From Gimesia alba (lineage in GTDB: Bacteria; Planctomycetota; Planctomycetia; Planctomycetales; Planctomycetaceae): DNA of 64,000 nt. Under the pieces are notes generated by a model. The model ran no database searches and had not been told where the DNA came from. It saw nothing but the letters and a program-made list of their open reading frames with translations. Shown here piece after piece: positions 17,754-27,095 of the stretch. Position numbers and translations under genes: made by a program. How positions within the stretch are numbered: position 1 is the first letter of the stretch; the number at the start of each line of letters is the position of its first letter. The stretch spans positions 2,185,501 through 2,249,500 of the forward strand of contig NZ_CP036269.1 of the NCBI RefSeq assembly GCF_007744675.1. Direction: 5' to 3'.

Positions 17754-17804
17754 TAGTTCACGTCGACAAATTCTAAGATGAAATGAAATCTGATCTGAGC
17801 AATT

Positions 17805-18563
17805 ATGTTAGCAATTGTATCGCTTGTTGTAATTATCGTCATTTCCATGATCGTGGTGCGCGTGGCGACTATCGCACTGACTTTGACGGGACTCTCAACC
17901 CCGCTGGCGCGCTTCCAGGCACGGTCGGCATTTACCAGCACGGGTTTTACGACAACCGAAACCGAAAAAGTCATGCGGCACCCAGTCCGTCGTCGAATCA
18001 TTATGATCCTCATGGTATTTGGGAACGCCGGGTTCGTGACAGCAATCTCGTCACTGATTCTATCTTTCATGGGAGCTGAGTCGAATGAAGGGTTGTGGCT
18101 GCGTATCGGAGTTCTTGCCTTCTGTTTATCATTACTCTGGATGATCGCTTACAGTGAATGGGTCGACCGACGCATTTCAAAAATCATACAGCGCGCACTG
18201 CAGCGTTGGAGTGACCTGGAAATACGTGACTACGCTGGATTACTGCATCTAACTGGTGATTACATCGTGGTTGAATTGAATGTTAAAGCAGGTGACTGGC
18301 TGGCAAACACTCGATTGAACCATTTGAAACTGGCCGACGAAGGTGTGCTGGTACTTGGGATAGAAAAGCCGGATGCCTCCTACATTGGAGCACCCCGCGG
18401 GGATACTCAACTGGAAGTCGATGATACGGTTCTGCTTTATGGAAAAGCCAGTGTTTTGAAAAACCTGGATGAACGAAGAACCGGTGCAGCCGGGAACTGG
18501 GAGCATCACAAAGCCGTGGATGATCAAAAACGAAATGAGCAGAACCAGGCAAAGCCGGTTTGA
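17805..18563 (+). CDS. Membrane protein with C-terminal TrkA-C (RCK_C) domain
   Basis: 252 residues: hydrophobic helices at about 2-25, 65-88 and 98-116, with a conserved-looking TSTGFTTTETEKVMRHPVRR between the first two, then a cytoplasmic TrkA-C domain (about 145-225: YIVVELNVKAGDWLANTRLN, EGVLVLGIEKPD, DTVLLYGK). TrkA-C domains bind nucleotides such as c-di-AMP in K+ channels and transporters. No ion-pore motif is seen, so its transport activity is uncertain. It probably shares the YqaE transcript. The end is only 20 bp from the convergent next gene. Confidence 0.8.
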   Translation: MLAIVSLVVIIVISMIVVRVATIALTLTGLSTPLARFQARSAFTSTGFTTTETEKVMRHPVRRRIIMILMVFGNAGFVTAISSLILSFMGAESNEGLWLRIGVLAFCLSLLWMIAYSEWVDRRISKIIQRALQRWSDLEIRDYAGLLHLTGDYIVVELNVKAGDWLANTRLNHLKLADEGVLVLGIEKPDASYIGAPRGDTQLEVDDTVLLYGKASVLKNLDERRTGAAGNWEHHKAVDDQKRNEQNQAKPV

Positions 18564-18583
18564 TCATCATGTTATCTGGAAAA

Positions 18584-21331
18584 TTAATCGCATTGGTAAA
18601 CTGAGATGTTGCCCGATTGGTCCAGCAGTCCAATTTGATCTGCATGATTCGATGCCAAAACGGCAATTGGATCTGGTGAATTCAGTGTCGAACTTTTGAT
18701 CATTTCCAGCTTCTGTTGCTGCGTCTTGTAAATCTCAAGTGTTCCACTGCCACTCACGATCAGATTGCCTTTGCGATTAAAACAGGCGATCGGATCATCC
18801 AGGCCTTCTCCGAAGGAGCAGGTCGTATTTGGACCATAACCAGACCAGATCACTGTGCCTCCCTGGTCAAAAGACAGTGCAATACGGACTTGAGTATTGG
18901 GCGTAGATGCAACCATCGACTTGATCGGGCGATGGAACTCTTCAAAATGGGCCTCTTGCGAGTCTAAAATTCCAAGCTGATTGCCTAAAGCAAAATACAG
19001 TTTATTCCGGCGTTCCAGACAGGGGATGGGAATCTGTAGTGTGAGATCCTCTAGTATCGGAATGGTGTGGCTCGCAATCAGATAACCTTGCTGGTTATAT
19101 GAGCTCGTCAGCAACTGATTTCTCTGGATCGCCAGATTCCAGGAAACCCCATTCAAGGACCCTGGTGTTGCTCCCAAAATAATATGTGACAGACCTTTAA
19201 TGTCTCCCACTGTTACACTGTCTGGAAAGCGATCATTCTCAGGAAATGTCTGGTCTTTAAAATTGTCGCGTGCAGTAACCGCACGCACCATCAGACTGTG
19301 ATCGGGTGTGGTAGATCCGGGGATCAGCAGAATAGGATAAGCATGTATGTCACCGGGGCTTAAAGACCATTTCAAGCGGTGATGATCTACTGTGCCATCC
19401 CAGAGGCAACGTTCAACCACGAGACTGGTATCATGGTACCCGGCTGCAAAAATGGAGTTACCGAGACAGACAGCGGTTTTCCAATCGACTTCTTGAGACA
19501 GTTCAATTGTGCGAACCAGATTGATCGCTGAGTTTTGTAACCGGCGTTTGGGAGCCTTTGGTTTCTGTTTGATTTGCTGTAAATACCTGCCTGTATCTCG
19601 CTGCAATAATTTATCTGACGGAACCAGTTGGCTTAAATGGGAAAGCAGTTCTTTTTTCTGACTGTTATTGGCTTGTTTCAAACTTCGTGAGACTAAAACA
19701 CGCGCATTTTCTTCTGCATGTTCACAAACAGCGCGATCAGGGTATGTTGTTGTCGTCTCCGTTAGAAACTGGACCAGCGGCAGCCTGTCCGAGAGTGTCA
19801 GGTTCATCTCAGACAGATCATGAATCTTCTGGTGTGCACTTTGATGAAAGCCATGCTTTGTGTACAAGCCAAACAGATTCTCCAGGCAGCGCTTTGCCTG
19901 GGAAGAGTGGGGCCAGCCTGCTTCCAGTTCCTCGATGGCTTCATCGGTGGCATGCAGTTTCTCTTCGAGAATTCGTGAAGCTTCAATATGAGACCTTTGT
20001 TGATGGAAATGGTCTACCGCCTGCCGATACGATTTGACGGCTGCTTCATCCTGATCCAGCTTGCGATGCAGATCGCCGACTTTTTCATACTCCTTTAGTT
20101 CTTCATAGTGTGCGATGGCTTCGGCCCACAGCCCCCCCTGGATCAGGCACTTCGCAGCTTCTTCCGGTTTGTTTAGTTTTTCTTTGTACAAAGCAGCGGC
20201 TTCACGCCATTGACGGCCTGCTGCCAGAGTTTGGGCAGCAGCGCCATAATCACCGAGCAGATGTGCATAAATATAAGCGGCTCGACGGTAACGTCCTAGC
20301 TGAATTTCCCGGTTTGCGAGTTCGCGATATCGTTCCAGGAGTTGCATCTGAAAATCGTATGGAATGTCCCAGAAATCTGCAGCGCCTCCTCCCATTTGAG
20401 AAAGATTAAAATTGATGTCTCGCATGCTTAATGAATCAGAGGGGGGCGCGATGCCACGATAGCCTCCATCTCCCCCCATCGGGAGTGCAAAACGCAGACC
20501 CTCATCAGGGTTCTCCTCCAGCAGATTGAGCAGTCGATTGATTTCCTTATTGCGTTTTGCTTCATTAGGCTTGAATGCGTTAAACAGATTCTGGCTTGCC
20601 CAGTTTTCCAGATGGTTAATCCAGGTCGGCGGACCTGATGTTTTCGTGGGAACATATTTCGTCAGCGAGAGGATTCCTTTGGCAAGCCATTTGGTGGGTA
20701 ATTGCAGGGGATTCGGGATTTCATCAAAGGCCGATTCGTTCGGAGCTTTGGGAAGTTTATCGAGCGAAGGAGCGTCTGAACCGATTTCCTTTTCTTCCTG
20801 CCCAAAGAGTGATGAAAAATCGGGAAGTTCAATTAACGAAATGGACCGCAACTGAGACAAAACGGCATTCCCCGGGATCGTATGAATCCAGTCTGTCTGC
20901 CGATTAAAATCACCGAATAAAAAATCAGCAACGGTTTTTTCATCTTCAGGCTCAAACGCCACCAGCCCACATTGGGGATGCCAGGCGTAAGTATATTGCT
21001 CAGACAACAGTGACTGGAGCTCACTATTTGTGACCTCGGGGAAAATTTGTGCTTCAACCGGCAGGAAGAGACGTGAAGTCGTTTGCCCATAGGGGATTCC
21101 TGCGGGAGCGACTTGCTCCAGTGAGTCTTTGTTAGAGATGACAAGCAATCCGCATGGTTCACGATTTGTAATCGATTGAGGAATCAATAGCAGACGCAAC
21201 GAATGATGCGGTACATTCCACTGGGAAATTATCGTGAGCCAAGCGGCAGGGGAATTACCTTTAAGAAACCAGGCAACGGTCTTGCGTCGTGGCCTGGAAG
21301 TATATTGAAATTGTAAGGTTTGCATTTTCAC
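18584..21331 (-). CDS. bpX-type protein: N-terminal domain, TPR-like helical repeats, C-terminal beta-propeller
   Basis: 915 residues. An N-terminal globular part (about 1-150) is followed by a helical repeat array (about 330-500) with TPR/IFT-like units such as YRRAAYIYAHLLGDYGAAAQ and QWREAAALYKEKLNKPEEAA, then a C-terminal propeller (about 610-915; for example CLERRNKLYFALGNQLGILD and DPIAVLASNHADQIGLLDQS). It is last in the five-gene operon, with its ATG overlapping the preceding stop (21328-21331). This matches the large scaffold component of MoxR-vWA-bpX ternary systems; that assignment comes from gene context and domain order, not a search. Confidence 0.7.
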   Translation of the reverse strand: MKMQTLQFQYTSRPRRKTVAWFLKGNSPAAWLTIISQWNVPHHSLRLLLIPQSITNREPCGLLVISNKDSLEQVAPAGIPYGQTTSRLFLPVEAQIFPEVTNSELQSLLSEQYTYAWHPQCGLVAFEPEDEKTVADFLFGDFNRQTDWIHTIPGNAVLSQLRSISLIELPDFSSLFGQEEKEIGSDAPSLDKLPKAPNESAFDEIPNPLQLPTKWLAKGILSLTKYVPTKTSGPPTWINHLENWASQNLFNAFKPNEAKRNKEINRLLNLLEENPDEGLRFALPMGGDGGYRGIAPPSDSLSMRDINFNLSQMGGGAADFWDIPYDFQMQLLERYRELANREIQLGRYRRAAYIYAHLLGDYGAAAQTLAAGRQWREAAALYKEKLNKPEEAAKCLIQGGLWAEAIAHYEELKEYEKVGDLHRKLDQDEAAVKSYRQAVDHFHQQRSHIEASRILEEKLHATDEAIEELEAGWPHSSQAKRCLENLFGLYTKHGFHQSAHQKIHDLSEMNLTLSDRLPLVQFLTETTTTYPDRAVCEHAEENARVLVSRSLKQANNSQKKELLSHLSQLVPSDKLLQRDTGRYLQQIKQKPKAPKRRLQNSAINLVRTIELSQEVDWKTAVCLGNSIFAAGYHDTSLVVERCLWDGTVDHHRLKWSLSPGDIHAYPILLIPGSTTPDHSLMVRAVTARDNFKDQTFPENDRFPDSVTVGDIKGLSHIILGATPGSLNGVSWNLAIQRNQLLTSSYNQQGYLIASHTIPILEDLTLQIPIPCLERRNKLYFALGNQLGILDSQEAHFEEFHRPIKSMVASTPNTQVRIALSFDQGGTVIWSGYGPNTTCSFGEGLDDPIACFNRKGNLIVSGSGTLEIYKTQQQKLEMIKSSTLNSPDPIAVLASNHADQIGLLDQSGNISVYQCD

Positions 21332-24135
21332 GAAAGATGCTCCACAAACTCCTGGATGACGGAATCGAAAATTTCTTTCGGGTCACAGAGATCATGCTCA
21401 CCACAAAAGTAGGGATCTCCCCAGAAACGGTTGTCAGCACACCAGCCAGAGACGAATTTCTCAACCAGCACAAGCGTGACTTCCGTGATTGACAGGTCAG
21501 AGCTTTGTAAATGCAGCATGCCTCGTGAGTCCAGAAACGCCTGAGATCCATCGTCCCACGTCGCGACGGAAAGTTGACAACCGACATTTCGATCGGTCTT
21601 CACCGGTTTAAACGTTTTGAGCCGCGTTTCGTCTAACGCTGATAACTTGTGATGAGCGAGTTCGATTTTGTTTTGAGACTGGTTGTAGTCCAGCCGCAGA
21701 TATATTTGCTTGTTCGATTTTAAGACCAGCTTGCCATCGCTGGTGATGATGATTCCAAGAAATTTCTTGCGAACATTCACAACCGTTTTTTTCCAATGCG
21801 CCGGTTGATCAACCCAGGATTGAATATCCCGGAAATCTGTTTTGAGCTCCGCCTGCATACTATACAAGTTTAACAGGCAGTATTCCCACTTGTACGAGCG
21901 ATGTACTTTTAAAACAACAATCTGGCCATCGGCTGAAATATGCTCCGGAGCAAGAGAGTCAACAGTAATCGAATCCATCAAGGGAATGACTTTGGTTTGC
22001 TCCCGCGCAGGGAAATAAATGGTTCCATTTTTTCTCAAAATGCAGACGGGGCCGGTGTCAGGGTCACGTTCGAAGATGGTGACGACTTCTCGCGGAGAGA
22101 TTTCTCCCAGTGCGAATTCTGTCAGTATTGGTTCGCCTTTGACCATGTCATGAGAGAGTGCAAACCATTTGCTGCGATTTGTATTTCTAAAAAAACGATC
22201 ACAAACATATTCCAGGTTTGAGGGATAGTGACAGGAGCCTGCGCGTTCTCCCGTAATGGCATCCACAGTCACAATCGTATGAAAGGAATCATTGATGCAA
22301 AACAGAAATCCCTGATGCGCACAAATCGCGGTACATTTCATCTGTTCCAGCTCAAGTGAAGTGTGTGAAACGTCCTGTTTTTCAAGGTCAATATGAACGA
22401 TTTCAAGTTCGCTGTTCTGAAGTTTTCCAGTAACAAGTGACACCCGACCTTCCTCGGGGAGCCCGGTCTTCCATTGAATCCAGTCACCTTTGAGGTGGGG
22501 AATATCATAAGCGAGCAAACTGGCACCAAAGCGTGAATTCGACCAGAATAATAACAGCCCCGAATAAGTGACGCCTAATTGCCCATAACCTGGAACCCAC
22601 CAGGTGGTCCGCTTACCCTGATGAAAACCATACGCCAATCGCAATGGGAACGGACGCATGGAAAAGATCGCGGGTAAATGTTCAATCCCTGTTTCTTTCG
22701 TAATGGCCGAGACAGATTTCGGGGAATTTGAAAAGATTTCTTCCAGGTCCAGATGCAACTTACAAAGTGTTTTGATCCCTCGGGAATTCTTTTCCAGCAA
22801 TTGAAATTGACCATCACGTTTGACCGTCGCGATATGCAGTGTGTCGATCTCAGATTCTTGAATGGCGTATTGTAACTCGGGATCACGCCAGACATCTTCT
22901 GTCGTAATCAATACCGGCTCGGGATCGAAATCAGTCTGCTGTAGCTGTCGGATGAATTCAGAGAGCGCAAACGCCGGATGCAGGTAAGTATCCAGCGTCT
23001 GTAACAGTTCCTCCAGACCTTCGCGAGAAGTGAGGTCGACCGGTTCCAGCTCATTTTGGATCGCCCGAAAAGCCTGAAATTCGTTTTGGGGGTCGACCGT
23101 CGCTGCCAGTGCCAAAGCAACAGCCGCAAGGTAGACTCGCGGTATCCCCCAGGTTCGAATACCACAGTCGATCAGCAGGGTACGGCAGCGATTCGGGGGG
23201 TGTGGCGAAGCTTCGCGACGCAAATATAAAGCTTCATTGACGGCCACGCGAACAGTCAGGGTTAAATCATCGTTTGCCAGTTCACTCAACAGCAGGCGAT
23301 CCAGCGGGCCTCGGTTGCAAATATCCGAAACACCGCCATGCGTGATGTCTTCCGGTTCCGAAACCGGGCGGGGAAGCGAAACAGCCGCCAATAAGTTTTG
23401 TGCTAATTTTGCTAGAATCTGGTGTTCTTCCTCATGTTTGAGTTCAGAAATGAGTTGCCGAATCTGTTGGGCAAAGGGAAGCTCCAGTTCGACTGGTTGA
23501 GGGAGTTCATCCAGGCCGGTCGATTGTCTTAATGGAAGCTTCTGCGGATCAAGTTGGTCGATGCCCTTGAGAAAACTGGCAATATCTTTGAGTGTCAGAT
23601 CATAACTGTTTGGTGGAAAATCAAGGTCTGAGTCCGTCTGAAAATGAATCTCTTCCAGACCAGACGAAAGAATTCCCAATATTGCATGAGCCGTTTTCGG
23701 AGAGGTACGGTTAGGATAGTTTTCGAAAACGACTTCTGCAATGATTGCTTTGCCTTGAAGCGAGGAACGCAGTTCTCGAGGGATTTTCTGAATTTTTTGG
23801 AATCTTCTCTCTAGATTGGATATAGATTCTTCTTCATTTGATTTTTGACTTTCATGGAGCAGGATTGACCTTAGCACCTTGAAACTATTGAAACGCTGTT
23901 TCAGGATCTTGATGTTTTCTATTCTGTCTCGCATTATCGCGATCAGAATCAGTAATATTTCCAGTGGAGGGAGACCCAGAGGCGCGAGGTGTGCTGCAAT
24001 TTCAGCCAGTTCCTGTCGAAACAGAATTGTCGATCCGTCGGCCCAGACAATGACTTCGCCTTCATCATCCCAGCGCCAAAAGGAATTAAGTGTTGGAGTC
24101 AGATATTTTTGAACCTGTTTCTCAATTTCGCTCAT
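21328..24135 (-). CDS. vWA-like plus beta-propeller (bpX) protein of the MoxR ternary system
   Basis: 935 residues. The N-terminal 240 are helical (LPPLEILLILIAIMRDRIEN). A vWA-like domain follows at about 265-430, with IDCGIRTWG where DxSxS is expected, so the metal site is degenerate. The C-terminal half (about 450-900) is a beta-propeller with many short strands (TTWWVPGYGQLGVTYSGLLL, CTAICAHQGFLFCINDS). It is coupled by ATGA to the next gene and lies 20 bp after the 245-residue gene. Known family behaviour: vWA and bpX proteins act as partners for the MoxR AAA+ ATPase. Function here is inferred. Confidence 0.7.
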   Translation of the reverse strand: MSEIEKQVQKYLTPTLNSFWRWDDEGEVIVWADGSTILFRQELAEIAAHLAPLGLPPLEILLILIAIMRDRIENIKILKQRFNSFKVLRSILLHESQKSNEEESISNLERRFQKIQKIPRELRSSLQGKAIIAEVVFENYPNRTSPKTAHAILGILSSGLEEIHFQTDSDLDFPPNSYDLTLKDIASFLKGIDQLDPQKLPLRQSTGLDELPQPVELELPFAQQIRQLISELKHEEEHQILAKLAQNLLAAVSLPRPVSEPEDITHGGVSDICNRGPLDRLLLSELANDDLTLTVRVAVNEALYLRREASPHPPNRCRTLLIDCGIRTWGIPRVYLAAVALALAATVDPQNEFQAFRAIQNELEPVDLTSREGLEELLQTLDTYLHPAFALSEFIRQLQQTDFDPEPVLITTEDVWRDPELQYAIQESEIDTLHIATVKRDGQFQLLEKNSRGIKTLCKLHLDLEEIFSNSPKSVSAITKETGIEHLPAIFSMRPFPLRLAYGFHQGKRTTWWVPGYGQLGVTYSGLLLFWSNSRFGASLLAYDIPHLKGDWIQWKTGLPEEGRVSLVTGKLQNSELEIVHIDLEKQDVSHTSLELEQMKCTAICAHQGFLFCINDSFHTIVTVDAITGERAGSCHYPSNLEYVCDRFFRNTNRSKWFALSHDMVKGEPILTEFALGEISPREVVTIFERDPDTGPVCILRKNGTIYFPAREQTKVIPLMDSITVDSLAPEHISADGQIVVLKVHRSYKWEYCLLNLYSMQAELKTDFRDIQSWVDQPAHWKKTVVNVRKKFLGIIITSDGKLVLKSNKQIYLRLDYNQSQNKIELAHHKLSALDETRLKTFKPVKTDRNVGCQLSVATWDDGSQAFLDSRGMLHLQSSDLSITEVTLVLVEKFVSGWCADNRFWGDPYFCGEHDLCDPKEIFDSVIQEFVEHLS

Positions 24136-24155
24136 GGGTCTTTCGGTCCAGCTGA

Positions 24156-24893
24156 TTAAAAATTCGGTTCACTGGTTTTCACAAATTGCTGCAGCGAAAG
24201 TCGGACCGAGGAGCGTGACAGACGCACAAACTGATCTGCGCGTATGACTTCCCTCGATTGATCAGAATGCAGCAATACGAGATCCCCTTTCGAGAGCTGG
24301 AACAGGTCTCGCAGAACTTCCGCATTGACTGGTGGCGTCCAGGTCCAGCCCGCTTCCACCGCGACCCCCTTTGACTCGCAAAAGTGGGTTCCTTCAATCG
24401 GGGGCAGGGGGGAACCGTAGATCACAGCACGTTGTTGTGCGTCAACGACATATAAAAGTGGTGCCAGCCGAACCTGGGCACAATGACTGACAAACTCTGA
24501 TAACTGGACAAGTGAAGTGACCACCACGTTCGCTGGTTGAGTTGTCTGGCTGCGTTTCAATTCCAGAGCGATACGCTCGGTGGAAATCCCTGCGAGCGAC
24601 GATTTTTCTAATTGGACTGAATACCAGGCTTGAATTGGCGTCCATTCGCCCGTTGGCAAGTAACCCTGGGGGACGTGCTTGCCGGCGGGAACCAGCTGCT
24701 GTTCTTCCATCAGTGTGAAGATTTCTCCATCCGGAATCGAGCGGAGCAAACGCGATAATCGTTCATCCATTTGAGAGCCGCGTAACCAAAGATGGCTTGG
24801 GGATTCAGCCACTTGAATTCCGGGAATCAGCCTGAGATGTCCTAGAGTTGCAACGTTTTCAACAGGCAAACGCAGCACCCACTGTTGTTTCAT
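24156..24893 (-). CDS. Small conserved component of the MoxR/bpX operon
   Basis: 245 residues, no membrane segment and no catalytic motif I can name. It begins MKQQWVLRLPVENVATLGHL and has mixed alpha/beta character with hydrophobic strands (APLLYVVDAQQRAVIYG, DLVLLHSDQSREVIRADQFV). Position between MoxR and the vWA gene matches the short accessory domain proteins of MoxR-vWA-bpX ternary systems. Function unknown. Confidence 0.6.
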   Translation of the reverse strand: MKQQWVLRLPVENVATLGHLRLIPGIQVAESPSHLWLRGSQMDERLSRLLRSIPDGEIFTLMEEQQLVPAGKHVPQGYLPTGEWTPIQAWYSVQLEKSSLAGISTERIALELKRSQTTQPANVVVTSLVQLSEFVSHCAQVRLAPLLYVVDAQQRAVIYGSPLPPIEGTHFCESKGVAVEAGWTWTPPVNAEVLRDLFQLSKGDLVLLHSDQSREVIRADQFVRLSRSSVRLSLQQFVKTSEPNF

Positions 24894-24977
24894 AGATCTG
24901 TCCTGACGAAACGATCAGTCTGTTTCAAAAAAGTCTGCAGTACAAAGCGAAAACCTTTTTCGTTTCCCAGTAGGAGC

Positions 24978-26177
24978 TTACTCAGAAAGGATGCGCAAGC
25001 GATCACGTAGTTTTTCGAGTTTTTCTTCCAGGAATGATTTCTGTTGTTCTGATTCCACCCATTGACATCGCGAAGCGAGCAGAGTGACTTGATCCTGGAA
25101 TTGCGTTTTTTCGATTTCGGTCAAATTATCATTTGCGCATTGCTGTTCCAATTGATCGATATCGCGGACAAGCAATTCGGGATCGGGAATCGTTGTTGTT
25201 CGAGAACGAGGATGTCCCGTTTGTTTTTCTTCTTCACTTGCCTGTTCCAGTGCATCGGAAACCAGGGATGCTAAAATTTCTATCTGTTCTTCCGTGTGCC
25301 AGATCGAACGCAGAATCCAGAAGTCCGTCCGGTTCACATTCAGGCGTCCGGAAAGGATGGCGCTGGCCGCCAGCAGACGTTGCAGTTTGACGGCACGGCG
25401 ATCAGAGACTGAAATGCCTGCTCTCCGCATCCGGTGAATCAAAGCGACATAATCTGATTGCACCGTGGAAAAGTCAGCCTTGTCGAGAATGAGCTGCATC
25501 ATCCTGATGTCATCAATCGACATCGTCTCAAGCGGCGCTTGTTTGTCGGCATCCAGTTTCCAGCCGGCGGTCAAAACCTGTGACAGCTGATCTGGCTCGA
25601 CATTCTCACATTGAACGCGCACTAGAAACCGGTCAAAGAGTGCGCCCAGCGCGTTATCTTCAGGGAGATGGTTGCTCGCCCCGACTACCATCAATGTGGG
25701 CAGAGAGCGGGTTTCTCGACCCCGACGAAAGACGCGCTCGTTAAGTACCATCAGCAGGCTGTTCAGGATCGCGCTGTTGGCATTCAGGAGTTCATCCAGA
25801 AACACAAATGTAGCTTCCGGGAGCATGCCTTCCGTATTGGTGATCAATTCTCCTTCCCGTAATTTTCGAATATCGAACGGCCCAAATATTTCGTTCGGTT
25901 CGGTAAATCGGGTGAGCAGATAGTCAAATACATTGCCTTCAATCCGCCGCGCCAGATCCTGGACCAGCGCACTTTTGGCCGTACCGGGTGGCCCCAGGAG
26001 GAAGAGGTTTTCTCGGGCCACCAGGCAGATTCCAAGCAGGTCAATGATCTCGTCTTTGCCGACAAATGTTTGTTTCATTGGCGACAAAATGGTTTCTTTT
26101 AGTTTCTGGCCGAGTTGGAGTCCTTCCAAATCAGTTTCTTCTTGAGTTGTATGATTCATTGCTGCTGACAAATTCAT
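24978..26177 (-). CDS. MoxR-family AAA+ ATPase
   Basis: 399 residues. AAA+ core at about 30-310 with Walker A GPPGTAKSALVQDLARR, Walker B FVFLDELLNAN, sensor 1 VVGASNHLPEDN and the arginine-finger region ALFDRFLVRV; this is typical MoxR/RavA-clade sequence. The C-terminal 90 residues are charged and coiled-coil (ending EKLEKLRDRLRILSE). MoxR ATPases remodel vWA partner proteins, and the partner here is the vWA-like protein downstream. The start overlaps the end of the preceding gene by 4 bp. Alternative ATG at 26160 (MNHTTQEE). Confidence 0.93.
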   Translation of the reverse strand: MNLSAAMNHTTQEETDLEGLQLGQKLKETILSPMKQTFVGKDEIIDLLGICLVARENLFLLGPPGTAKSALVQDLARRIEGNVFDYLLTRFTEPNEIFGPFDIRKLREGELITNTEGMLPEATFVFLDELLNANSAILNSLLMVLNERVFRRGRETRSLPTLMVVGASNHLPEDNALGALFDRFLVRVQCENVEPDQLSQVLTAGWKLDADKQAPLETMSIDDIRMMQLILDKADFSTVQSDYVALIHRMRRAGISVSDRRAVKLQRLLAASAILSGRLNVNRTDFWILRSIWHTEEQIEILASLVSDALEQASEEEKQTGHPRSRTTTIPDPELLVRDIDQLEQQCANDNLTEIEKTQFQDQVTLLASRCQWVESEQQKSFLEEKLEKLRDRLRILSE

Positions 26178-26803
26178 TGATTGAAGTGCTGGGAAATATT
26201 GGGCGCCAGTTCAGGATACATTCCCCACGATGCCTCTACAAGTGTTCTCACTCGTGGATCTTCCAGTCGTGAAATATCGCCTGTCGAAATGATTCGGTCA
26301 CAGTAAAGCCGCATGAGTCCTGGTGATTCAGAAAAGCCATCAATTTGAACCGGTTTTTGCAAATTACTGATATTGACTGAAGATAAAGGCCAGCGAACGG
26401 CCCAGTCATGAAGATGTTGGACTAGAGGATCTTCTTCCATCGCAGATTTTGACAAACGAAATAAATCAGGTAAAAAACGAAAAATAAGATCGACTGAATA
26501 ATGCGTTTGTGGCGTATCAGTCAATTCCTCCAGACGTTGGAACTCAGAGTCGATCAACTGCGGTGGTGCATCGCGCGAGACGGCAAACTGACAAGCGCGA
26601 AAAAAACAATAAGCAGCATTCTGCGCATCGGGAACCGAAAATGGCGGCATCTCCAGGGGCATTTCCAGCCGATATTGTTTTTCAAAATCAACCAGAATTT
26701 CATCCGCAGTTTGAATTTCTGAATCGGATAGCTCTCCAATTTCAGGCACGTGTACGATGCCGTCTTCGAAGAGGGAAGAAAAAAAATAGGCATAATTGCT
26801 CAT
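26174..26803 (-). CDS. First gene of the MoxR/bpX operon, unknown protein
   Basis: 209 residues from the ATG at 26803, chosen for the CAGGAT site just upstream. Soluble and mainly helical (DAQNAAYCFFRACQFAVSRD, YSVDLIFRFLPDLFRLSKSA), ending RTLVEASWGMYPELAPNISQ. It resembles the conserved small helical protein often found before MoxR in ternary systems; no motif is recognised. It overlaps the MoxR start, so translation is coupled. Confidence 0.6.
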   Translation of the reverse strand: MSNYAYFFSSLFEDGIVHVPEIGELSDSEIQTADEILVDFEKQYRLEMPLEMPPFSVPDAQNAAYCFFRACQFAVSRDAPPQLIDSEFQRLEELTDTPQTHYSVDLIFRFLPDLFRLSKSAMEEDPLVQHLHDWAVRWPLSSVNISNLQKPVQIDGFSESPGLMRLYCDRIISTGDISRLEDPRVRTLVEASWGMYPELAPNISQHFNQ

Positions 26804-27073
26804 GCGATAGTATCCTGTTGAAGGCATGGCTCAGCTGATCTCAGCATCTGATTCAAGACTGTATCATAGCAATAAAGGTGACTCGAGTGTATGAATGCAA
26901 GACGTTCCCTGCATGTCTTGCCAACAATGTTTTCGTGTTCGGAAGTGATTATTTATTTGACGTGATCGTCAGACTGGCACAAAATAGCTCTTGGCCACGG
27001 TGCGAAATTTCGTTTCTCAGTCATGTCAGGCCGGCTAACACTTCTTCACAATCAACGGTTTACTGTTCCATTC

Positions 27074-27079
27074 TATAAT
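27074..27079 (+). promoter_or_regulatory. -10 element upstream of the propeller membrane protein gene
   Basis: A perfect TATAAT lies 17 bp before the GTG at 27096, but no good -35 is seen. The position would make the transcript nearly leaderless or the true start further downstream. Confidence 0.3.
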
Positions 27080-27095
27080 TTACGATCGGTTACAT

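Noticed and set aside
18584-26803. Idea that the propeller operon is a secretion or lipopolysaccharide system
   Set aside because: No signal peptides or membrane helices in any of the five proteins; MoxR and vWA-like content fits the ternary system better.
26970-26985. TGGCACAAAATAGC as a sigma-54 promoter before the propeller gene
   Set aside because: GG and GC are only 9 nt apart and -12 reads TAGC; spacing and -12 box do not fit.
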